Part shown: positions 1 through 5,739 of the stretch, piece after piece
Layout of the letters: every line of letters starts with the position of its first letter
How positions within the stretch are numbered: position 1 is the stretch's first letter
Assembly (NCBI GenBank): GCA_023145595.1
Contig: JAGLDM010000250.1
Coordinates: 1 to 25,436 of the forward strand
From: Flavobacteriaceae bacterium
GTDB taxonomy: Bacteria; Bacteroidota; Bacteroidia; Flavobacteriales; Flavobacteriaceae
Direction: 5' to 3'
DNA length: 25,436 nt
Program-made: the position numbers and the translations under genes
The notes under the pieces: model-generated
The model's database searches: none
What the model saw: only the letters and a program-made list of their open reading frames with translations
What the model was told of the DNA's origin: nothing

Positions 1-27
1 AGAACTAAGCAATTAAGTATAGCCGTT

Positions 28-49
28 GTTGTGGTGTCGTTATTTTTTT
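28..49 (+). repeat. left flanking sequence of the toxin-antitoxin module
   Basis: This stretch contains GTTGTGGTG (28-36) followed by TCGTTATTTTTTT (37-49). The same two blocks occur on the other strand at 727-748, on the far side of the toxin-antitoxin pair, but in swapped order and with one mismatch in the second block. The last two T bases belong to the antitoxin stop codon. The GC-richer word GTTGTGGTG stands out in AT-rich surroundings. It may be the remnant of a dispersed or mobile element; the window starts too close to it to see the rest. Confidence 0.35.
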
Positions 50-332
50 AAGCAGACATTGGATTCACTTGAATTTGTCCTCCGATTGCTTTTAATACTT
101 TCATAATTGTAGCAAATTGAGGTTTTGCTCCATCTGATAGTGCTTTGTACAAACTTGGTCTGCTTAAACCAGTTTCTTCTGCAATTTTTGTCATTCCGAT
201 TGCTTTCGCAATATGTCCGATTGCATTAATCACATCCGCATTATTTCCTTCTTCCAAAACATTATTGAGATATTCCGCAATCATCTCTTTGCTATCTAAA
301 TAATCTGCTATTTCAAATCTTGAAGTTCCCAT
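48..332 (-). CDS. HigA-like antitoxin, HI1420 family, helix-turn-helix
   Basis: This is a 94-residue cytoplasmic DNA-binding antitoxin. A helix-turn-helix of the Xre/Cro type covers about residues 47-66 (MTKIAEETGLSRPSLYKALS), and the DGAKP and FATIMKVLKAIG segments after it are typical of the 'addiction module antidote' family related to Haemophilus HI1420. It is expected to bind and neutralise the toxin encoded just upstream and to repress their shared promoter. The ATG lies 4 bases after the toxin stop codon, so the two are almost certainly co-transcribed and co-translated, toxin first. That order is normal for HigBA-type systems and the reverse of most RelBE-type ones. The family assignment is strong; the target promoter is inferred. 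Confidence 0.85.
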   Translation of the reverse strand: MGTSRFEIADYLDSKEMIAEYLNNVLEEGNNADVINAIGHIAKAIGMTKIAEETGLSRPSLYKALSDGAKPQFATIMKVLKAIGGQIQVNPMSA

Positions 333-336
333 TTTT

Positions 337-636
337 CTATTTATTTAATTTTTTCCAAATTTCTTTCGCTTTTGCAATGTCTTTTTGTTGAGTAGATTTA
401 TCTCCACCAATGAGTAAAACAATTACTTTTCCGTCTTTTTCTTTGAAGTAAATTCTGTAGCCTTTCGCAAAATTTATTCGCATTTCCCGAATTCCATTAC
501 CAACGGTTTTACAATCGCCAAAATGTTCGTCAGTTTCTAATTTTTGAATTCTGAATAAAATTTTTGCTTTTGCTTTAAAGTCTTTTAACTTTCTCAGCCA
601 TTTGTCAAATTCACTTGTTTTTTCAATAAAGAACAT
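337..636 (-). CDS. RelE/ParE-superfamily toxin (HigB-like, HI1419 family)
   Basis: This is a 99-residue basic protein of the RelE/ParE fold. Visible family landmarks are IREMRINF (residues 49-56), GYRIYF (59-64), a VIVLLIGGDKSTQ strand-and-loop (71-83), and a Lys-rich C-terminal helix. Full-length members of the HI1419 family have about 100 residues, so the gene looks intact. HigB-like members cleave mRNA on the ribosome, but some relatives have other targets, so the activity is inferred from the family. It is the first gene of a two-gene unit with the antitoxin. The ATG at 634-636 sits 22 bases from the nearest -7 promoter box, giving a short leader that contains most of the operator palindrome. 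Confidence 0.85.
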   Translation of the reverse strand: MFFIEKTSEFDKWLRKLKDFKAKAKILFRIQKLETDEHFGDCKTVGNGIREMRINFAKGYRIYFKEKDGKVIVLLIGGDKSTQQKDIAKAKEIWKKLNK

Positions 637-642
637 AAATAC

Positions 643-666
643 TGTATCTACTTGGATACAAAGTTA
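643..666 (-). promoter_or_regulatory. toxin-antitoxin promoter and operator palindrome
   Basis: On the minus strand, TAACTTTG (666-659) matches the Bacteroidota -7 consensus TAnnTTTG exactly. It abuts an inverted repeat, TGTATC (643-648) and GATACA (655-660), with a 6-base spacer. The palindrome covers the expected transcription start, where an HTH antitoxin would block initiation. No TTG is seen at the usual -33 distance, so the promoter may be weak or activator-dependent. The autoregulatory role is inferred from position and family. Confidence 0.55.
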
Positions 667-726
667 CGTTTTATTTTTGGATTATCATAATTCAGATTGG
701 ATTTTCAGCAGTCGAGTGAGTTAATG

Positions 727-748
727 CACCACAACAAAAAAATAGCGA
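727..748 (-). repeat. right flanking sequence of the toxin-antitoxin module
   Basis: Read on the minus strand this is TCGCTATTTTTTT (748-736) followed by GTTGTGGTG (735-727). Both blocks match those at 28-49, with a 9/9 match for the GTTGTGGTG word and 12/13 for the T-rich block, in inverted orientation and swapped order. The pair encloses exactly the toxin-antitoxin unit and its promoter. Confidence 0.35.
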
Positions 749-776
749 CGTATTTTGTTAAATAGGACACTAATTC

Positions 777-1751
777 TTATTGAATTAATAAATTACACCC
801 TCTAATATCCGTATTGTCAAACCTTCCTAATATCTCAAATTGAGTGGTTGATATTTTCTTTCCTAAATCTTGAGTTGCAATAAAACTACAAGAATTGATA
901 TTCGCCAAATCAATAATGTTAACTCCGCCAGTTCTTCCGTTTGGAAGTAAAGACAGCGGGTCTTCGGTATCTCTTATTAAAACATCCATCCAAGGAGGGT
1001 ATTCAAAGACTCCATTTCCTTTTGAATAAGCCTGACTTAATAATTCTGTCATTCCGTATTCGGAGTGAATTTTAGTTACTCCAAAACCTTTGGTTAAAAC
1101 GTCATGTAATTCTTCTCGAATCATTTCTTTTCTACGACCTTTCATTCCGCCAGTTTCCATAATAAAAGCATCTTTTAAATCGAATTTTTGTGATTCTGCT
1201 AAATCTAATAAAGCATAAGAAACACCCAAAAGAAGTATTTTTTTGTCTTTTTTAGAGTGATTTTGGATAATTTCGATCAGTTTTGATGTGTTTTTGAGAA
1301 AAAATCCACTTTTATTATTTTTACTTTTCTTAATTAAATCATCTGCCATATAAATTAAAGAAGAGCCATCGCGCTCTAAATAACTTGGTAATAAAGCGAG
1401 GACTATATAATCTTCAATATTACCATAAAAATGAGCGAAGCCCTTCAAATAACTTTCTTCATAAATAGAAGTGTCAGAAACAAAATGGCGACTTTGCTCA
1501 CCCGTCGTACCACTACTTAAAAAAACTTGTTGAATGGAATCAGAAGTTGAAATAATTTTATGACTTTTAAAAAACTGAATAGGTAAAAATGGAATATCTT
1601 TAATCTTTAAAATAGAAGAAATATCAACTTTTAAGAATTTTAAAAAATCTCGATAAACTATACAATTCTCTGATTGGAACCGGAACACTTCAAGTGCTTT
1701 TGTTTCAAAATCACTTCTGGTTGAAATGTTAAAGTTTTGGTGTAGCTTCAT
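777..1751 (-). CDS. LuxE-type acyl-protein synthetase / acyltransferase-like protein
   Basis: This 324-residue protein resembles LuxE, the acyl-protein synthetase of the ANL adenylating superfamily. LuxE activates fatty acids with ATP and passes the acyl group to a reductase. Visible motifs are SSGTTGEQSRHF (79-90, nucleotide-binding loop), METGGMKG (198-205), EYGMTE (231-236), TQDLGKK (293-299) and GRFDNTDIRGC (309-319). No luxC, luxD or luciferase gene is nearby, so light production is not implied. In Flavobacteriaceae such lone genes are usually annotated only as acyltransferase. The ATG at 1751-1749 lies 9 bases from a perfect TATTTTTGC box, so the leader is very short. It is divergent from the small lipoprotein gene. 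Substrate and acceptor are unknown. Confidence 0.75.
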   Translation of the reverse strand: MKLHQNFNISTRSDFETKALEVFRFQSENCIVYRDFLKFLKVDISSILKIKDIPFLPIQFFKSHKIISTSDSIQQVFLSSGTTGEQSRHFVSDTSIYEESYLKGFAHFYGNIEDYIVLALLPSYLERDGSSLIYMADDLIKKSKNNKSGFFLKNTSKLIEIIQNHSKKDKKILLLGVSYALLDLAESQKFDLKDAFIMETGGMKGRRKEMIREELHDVLTKGFGVTKIHSEYGMTELLSQAYSKGNGVFEYPPWMDVLIRDTEDPLSLLPNGRTGGVNIIDLANINSCSFIATQDLGKKISTTQFEILGRFDNTDIRGCNLLIQ

Positions 1752-1759
1752 GTGCCTTG

Positions 1760-1767
1760 CAAAAATA
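1760..1767 (-). promoter_or_regulatory. -7 box of the LuxE-like gene
   Basis: The minus strand reads TATTTTTG (1767-1760), an exact TAnnTTTG box followed by C, nine bases before the ATG. Transcription would begin within a few bases of the start codon. No TTG is seen at the usual upstream distance. Confidence 0.45.
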
Positions 1768-1770
1768 GTG

Positions 1771-1778
1771 TAAATTTG
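1771..1778 (+). promoter_or_regulatory. -7 box of the small lipoprotein gene
   Basis: TAAATTTG is an exact TAnnTTTG match 51 bases before the ATG at 1830. It lies back to back with the divergent box at 1760-1767, with only three bases between them, so the two promoters would compete for polymerase. A properly spaced -33 TTG is not evident. Confidence 0.4.
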
Positions 1779-1829
1779 AACAACGACTAACCATCAACTG
1801 TAAACGAATTAATCATAAATTTAAAAAAC

Positions 1830-2243
1830 ATGAAACATTATTTATTACTTTTTTTGGCTATTGTTACTTTTACTTCTTGTAATGATGACGACGACTACAA
1901 TGAGCACGATTATCACTTAGAATATACAAGTGTTATAGATGTGGATGTTCCAGATGAATTTATTTATGGACGCACCTATGAAATTGATGTTACCATTGAA
2001 TTACAAGACGGTTGTCATTATTTTTATAATCAATATGAATATAGATATGAGGGAACTGCAAGGCTTATTTACCCTATTGTGCATATAGATGATAATGTTC
2101 CATGTACTGAAAACATCAGAGAAACGACCTTTTCAATACGAGTGCAAGCCCTGCAGGCTGAACCATATATTTTCATGTTTTATCAAGGAGAAGATGCAGA
2201 TGGGCAAGACCAGTTCTTGAAAGTAATAGTTCCTGTAATTTAA
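1830..2243 (+). CDS. small lipoprotein of unknown function
   Basis: This 137-residue protein is not recognised beyond its lipoprotein signal. The N-terminus (MKHYLLLFLAIVTFTSC) has a short charged start, a hydrophobic core and a lipobox ending in Cys17. After the Cys comes Asn and then four Asp (19-22), an acidic segment like the surface-export signals described for Bacteroidota lipoproteins, so display on the outer face of the outer membrane is plausible. The mature part is rich in Tyr, Asp and Glu, with two Cys (in DGCHY and VPCTEN) that could form a disulfide, and it looks like a single beta-sandwich-type domain. It is monocistronic, ended by the hairpin at 2325-2368. Confidence 0.7.
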   Translation: MKHYLLLFLAIVTFTSCNDDDDYNEHDYHLEYTSVIDVDVPDEFIYGRTYEIDVTIELQDGCHYFYNQYEYRYEGTARLIYPIVHIDDNVPCTENIRETTFSIRVQALQAEPYIFMFYQGEDADGQDQFLKVIVPVI

Positions 2244-2324
2244 TTTTTTGTGAATTAAAATCATTTGGCTATTTTAATTGAGGTTTATTTATAGATTTTA
2301 GTTAAAACAAGTTCGATTTTATAT

Positions 2325-2368
2325 AAAAGACGTGTGAGTAATCCGTAAGGATTGTTCACACGTCTTTT
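2325..2368. terminator. strong hairpin terminator after the small lipoprotein gene
   Basis: The left arm (2328-2344, AGACGTGTGAGTAATCC) pairs with the right arm (2349-2365, GGATTGTTCACACGTCT) over 17 positions. Two central pairs are G-T wobbles, and the loop is GTAA. An A-run precedes and a T-rich run follows, so it could act in both directions. Here it insulates the following aldehyde dehydrogenase gene from the lipoprotein gene. Confidence 0.85.
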
Positions 2369-2400
2369 CTTTTTAATTTGTAGTTTTAAGCATTAAAATA

Positions 2401-3942
2401 ATGGCAATGACAGATATTCAAAAAACACTTAAAAGTTTAGGTTTAATAGAACTAAATAATGGTGTATCCACAGGCTCTAACAATTTCGGAAATGGTAAAA
2501 TTATTGAATCCTATTCTCCTGTAGACGGGAAATTAATAGGGAAAGTAACTTCCGCCTCTCCAAAAGATTACGAAATAGTTTTACAAAGTGCTACTAAAGC
2601 ATTTAAATCGTTTCGAACGATTCCTGCACCTCAACGTGGAGAAATGGTGCGTCAGTTTGGAGATAAATTACGTGAGTTAAAACAGCCTTTGGGAACATTG
2701 GTTTCCTATGAAATGGGGAAATCACTGCAAGAAGGTCTGGGCGAAGTTCAAGAAATGATTGATATCTGTGATTTTGCAGTCGGTTTGTCAAGGCAATTAC
2801 ACGGACTTACCATGCATTCTGAACGACCAGGGCATCGGATGTATGAGCAATACCATCCATTGGGTGTTGTTGGAATAATATCAGCATTCAATTTTCCGGT
2901 GGCTGTTTGGGCATGGAATACGGCGCTAGCCTGGATTTGTGGTGATGTATGTGTTTGGAAACCTTCTGAAAAAGCACCATTGTGCGGAGTTGCTTGCCAA
3001 AATATTGTTGCAGCAGTTTTAAAAGAAAATAATTTTCCAGAAGGGATTTCGTGTTTGGTAAATGGTGATTATAAAGTGGGTCAGCTAATGACAAATGATA
3101 CACGTATTCCATTAATTTCTGCAACAGGATCTACAAGAATGGGTAAAATTGTAGCAAAAGATGTAGCCGGTCGTTTGGGAAGATCTTTGTTAGAACTTGG
3201 AGGAAATAATGCGATTATTGTAACTCCAGATGCAGATATAAAAATGACGGTAATTGGTGCCGTATTTGGTGCTTGTGGAACAGCTGGTCAGCGTTGTACA
3301 TCTACAAGAAGACTAATAATTCATGACAGTATTTATGATAAAGTTGTAGCCGCTATTGTGACGGCATATAAACAATTGCGTATTGGAAATCCGTTGGATG
3401 AGAACAATCATGTAGGGCCATTAATTGATAAAGATGCCGTTAAAATGTATTTGAATGCTTTGGATAAAGTTGTTGAAGAAGGAGGAACCATTCTTGTTGA
3501 TGGGGGAGTTCTTTCTGGTGAAGAATATGAAAGCGGTTGCTATGTGAAACCGGCAATTGCTGAGGCAAAAAACAGTTTTGAAATCGTACAACAGGAGACT
3601 TTTGCTCCAATTTTGTACATATTAAAATATTCTGGAACTATTGAAAACGCGATGGATATTCAAAACGGAGTTGCCCAAGGTTTATCTTCGGCGATAATGA
3701 CTAATAATTTACGAGAGGCAGAGTACTTCTTATCTGTTCAAGGTTCAGATTGCGGAATTGCAAACGTAAATATTGGAACTTCTGGCGCTGAAATTGGCGG
3801 AGCATTTGGTGGTGAAAAAGAGACTGGTGGCGGTCGAGAATCTGGTTCCGATGCATGGAAAGTTTATATGAGACGTCAAACAAATACCATTAATTATACA
3901 ACAGAATTACCTTTATCTCAAGGAATAAAATTCGAATTATAA
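2401..3942 (+). CDS. amaB: ALDH7-family aldehyde dehydrogenase (aminoadipate semialdehyde / piperideine-6-carboxylate type)
   Basis: This 513-residue cytoplasmic NAD(P)-dependent aldehyde dehydrogenase belongs to the antiquitin (ALDH7) family, which oxidises L-2-aminoadipate 6-semialdehyde, in equilibrium with piperideine-6-carboxylate, to 2-aminoadipate in lysine breakdown. Seen directly: FNFPVAVWAWN with Asn164 near the oxyanion hole, the Glu265 segment LELGGNNA, catalytic Cys299 in GTAGQRCTSTRR, and the C-terminal GGAFGGEKETGGGRESGSD stretch diagnostic of this family. Length is normal. ATG at 2401 and at 2407 are both possible starts. Upstream, TTG (2352-2354), 18 bases, and an imperfect -7 box TTAATTTG (2373-2380) could be the promoter, partly within the terminator hairpin. 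It is followed 17 bases later by the GNAT gene. The symbol amaB rests on family similarity; other semialdehyde substrates remain possible. Confidence 0.88.
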   Translation: MAMTDIQKTLKSLGLIELNNGVSTGSNNFGNGKIIESYSPVDGKLIGKVTSASPKDYEIVLQSATKAFKSFRTIPAPQRGEMVRQFGDKLRELKQPLGTLVSYEMGKSLQEGLGEVQEMIDICDFAVGLSRQLHGLTMHSERPGHRMYEQYHPLGVVGIISAFNFPVAVWAWNTALAWICGDVCVWKPSEKAPLCGVACQNIVAAVLKENNFPEGISCLVNGDYKVGQLMTNDTRIPLISATGSTRMGKIVAKDVAGRLGRSLLELGGNNAIIVTPDADIKMTVIGAVFGACGTAGQRCTSTRRLIIHDSIYDKVVAAIVTAYKQLRIGNPLDENNHVGPLIDKDAVKMYLNALDKVVEEGGTILVDGGVLSGEEYESGCYVKPAIAEAKNSFEIVQQETFAPILYILKYSGTIENAMDIQNGVAQGLSSAIMTNNLREAEYFLSVQGSDCGIANVNIGTSGAEIGGAFGGEKETGGGRESGSDAWKVYMRRQTNTINYTTELPLSQGIKFEL

Positions 3943-3959
3943 TACCTAATTGAAAACAA

Positions 3960-4457
3960 ATGATCGCTGTAAAAATTCGAAAAGCAAATAAAGAAGATGC
4001 GTCTTCAATCTTAAAATTGATTCAGCAGTTAGCAGATTTTGAAAAAGAACCTGATGCTGTTGAAGTTACTGTAGCCGATATTGAGCGAGATGGCTTTGGA
4101 GAAAACCCGCTTTTTAACGTGTTTATTGCAGAAGTTGAAGGCAATGTTGTGGGAATGGCTTTGTATTATTACAGATATTCTACTTGGAAAGGAAAAACGA
4201 TTCATCTAGAAGATTTAATTGTAGAGCCAACCATGCGTAAGAAAAATATAGGAGGTTTGTTATATGCTGAAATTATGAAGCAAGCAGCAAAAGAAAAAGT
4301 GCGTAGAGTAGAGTGGGTAGTTTTAGACTGGAACACACCTGCCCGTGATTTTTATATAAATTCTGGGGCAAAAATATTAACCGACTGGGAAACTGTTCAA
4401 ATGGATGAAAGCGGAATCGATAATTTTGTATCAAAAGATTCAAAAAAACGTAAATGA
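3960..4457 (+). CDS. GNAT acetyltransferase of the diamine/thialysine (SSAT) type
   Basis: This 165-residue single-domain GNAT enzyme transfers acetyl from acetyl-CoA to a small amine. It resembles the spermidine/spermine (SSAT1) and thialysine (SSAT2) acetyltransferases: DGFGENPLF near residues 44-52, LEDLIVEP in the central strand, an acetyl-CoA loop R93-K-K-N-I-G98-G, and WNTPARDFY ending in Tyr132, the likely general acid. The substrate cannot be read from sequence; polyamines and lysine-like amino acids are the family's usual choices. It lies 17 bases after the ALDH7 gene. Its TGA overlaps the ATG of the aspartate kinase gene (ATGA at 4454-4457), so at least the last two are translationally coupled. 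A role beside lysine chemistry is inference from neighbours. Confidence 0.85.
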   Translation: MIAVKIRKANKEDASSILKLIQQLADFEKEPDAVEVTVADIERDGFGENPLFNVFIAEVEGNVVGMALYYYRYSTWKGKTIHLEDLIVEPTMRKKNIGGLLYAEIMKQAAKEKVRRVEWVVLDWNTPARDFYINSGAKILTDWETVQMDESGIDNFVSKDSKKRK

Positions 4458-5701
4458 AAATTTTTAAATTTGGAGGAGCATCTGTAAAAGATGCAGAATC
4501 GATCAAAAGTTTAGTTGAGGTTTTAATTCATGAACAAGAAGAAAACCTAATCATTGTTATTTCTGCAATGGGAAAAATGACCAATGCTTTTGAGAAAATA
4601 GTGAACGCTTTATTTTTTAATAAAAATGAACTTGAAAGATCTGTCTCTGATGTTAAAAATTATCATTCAAAGATTGTATTCGGTTTATTTGGAGATTCTA
4701 ATACAGAAATTTTCAAGGAAATTGAAGTTGAATATGAAGGTTTAGAGAACTTTATTGAAGAAAATAAAAAAGATGATTTTGATTTTGTTTATGATCAAAT
4801 AGTAAGTTTGGGAGAATTAATTTCCACAAAAATTGTAAGTGCTTATTTAAATAAAGTAGGAATAAAGAATACTTGGTTAGACGCTCGTAAACTTATTGCA
4901 ACAGACGCTTTTTATAGGGAAGCAAAAGTAGATTGGAAAAGCACTAAAGAAAAAATTAGTAAAGCAGTTTCTAAAAAAGAAATTAGCATCACACAAGGAT
5001 TTATAGGAGGCTGTAACGATAAGGTTACAACGCTAGGAAGAGAAGGTTCTGATTTCTCTGCCGCAATTTTTGCTTACTGTTTAAATGCTCAAAGCGTGAC
5101 CATTTGGAAAGATGTTCAGGGAGTTTTAAACGCAGATCCCTCTTGTTTTAAAGAAACAGTAATGTTGCAGCAAATCTCATATAAAGAAGCCATAGAAATG
5201 GCTTATTATGGAGCATCTGTCATTCATCCAAAAACTTTAAAACCTTTAGAGAATAAACTAATTCCGCTGCGGGTACGTTCTTTTTATGATTTGAATAATG
5301 AAGGAACAATCATTCAAAAGGGAAAAAAATTAGTTCCAAAAGTTCCTTGTTTTATTTTGAAAAATCAACAAATTTTGGTGTCAATTTCTGCCTTAGATTT
5401 TTCATTCATGGTAGAGCATCATCTCAGTCAGGTGTTTCAAAAATTGCATGACTATAAGTTAAAAGTGAATTTAATTCAAAATTCTGCACTGAGTTTTTCG
5501 GTTTGTATAGAAGATAAGTTTGATAATTTTTTATCCTTTTATGAAGAGTTAAAATCAACCTATAAGATTAGTTATAATACTGATTTGACACTCTATACAA
5601 TTCGGCATTTTGACAAAGCTTCCATTGAAAGAGTTGTGAACGAAAAAAAAGTATTTTTGAAGCAGAGCAGTAGAGAAACGATCCAAATAATTACAGAATA
5701 A
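4454..5701 (+). CDS. lysC: aspartate kinase
   Basis: This 415-residue cytoplasmic kinase phosphorylates L-aspartate, the first step towards lysine, diaminopimelate, threonine and methionine. Motifs: KFGGASV (5-11), TLGREGSDFSAA starting at residue 193, then IWKDVQGVLNADP, and GASVIHPKTLKPL before the regulatory part. The kinase core is complete. The C-terminal roughly 115 residues keep the position of the ACT region (LVSISALDFSF, then NLIQNSALSFSV), but only one clear ACT-like unit can be discerned, so feedback control may differ from classic LysC. The ATG overlaps the upstream stop, so it depends on the GNAT gene for translation. The symbol is the generic monofunctional name; Bacteroidota often carry further aspartokinases, including thrA-type fusions, elsewhere. 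Confidence 0.9.
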   Translation: MKIFKFGGASVKDAESIKSLVEVLIHEQEENLIIVISAMGKMTNAFEKIVNALFFNKNELERSVSDVKNYHSKIVFGLFGDSNTEIFKEIEVEYEGLENFIEENKKDDFDFVYDQIVSLGELISTKIVSAYLNKVGIKNTWLDARKLIATDAFYREAKVDWKSTKEKISKAVSKKEISITQGFIGGCNDKVTTLGREGSDFSAAIFAYCLNAQSVTIWKDVQGVLNADPSCFKETVMLQQISYKEAIEMAYYGASVIHPKTLKPLENKLIPLRVRSFYDLNNEGTIIQKGKKLVPKVPCFILKNQQILVSISALDFSFMVEHHLSQVFQKLHDYKLKVNLIQNSALSFSVCIEDKFDNFLSFYEELKSTYKISYNTDLTLYTIRHFDKASIERVVNEKKVFLKQSSRETIQIITE

Positions 5702-5705
5702 ACTT

Positions 5706-5713
5706 TATATTTG
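5706..5713 (+). promoter_or_regulatory. -7 box before the two-domain acyltransferase
   Basis: TATATTTG is an exact TAnnTTTG match starting five bases after the aspartate kinase stop codon and 34 bases before the next ATG (5740). It suggests the acyltransferase can be transcribed on its own even though it follows closely in the same direction. No clear -33 TTG. Confidence 0.45.
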
Positions 5714-5739
5714 TTGCTCTCACAAATCGTAATATTTAA

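Noticed and set aside
1..750. Integron cassette with attC sites around the toxin-antitoxin pair
   Set aside because: The flanking blocks are inverted, not direct, and I could not find a proper RYYYAAC/GTTRRRY pair, so an attC claim is not supported.
777..1751. A bioluminescence locus
   Set aside because: Only a LuxE-like gene is present; no luciferase, LuxC or LuxD homologues are nearby.
2603..3883. Open frames on the minus strand inside the ALDH7 gene
   Set aside because: They lie antisense to a clearly conserved enzyme, lack recognisable domains and have no promoter.
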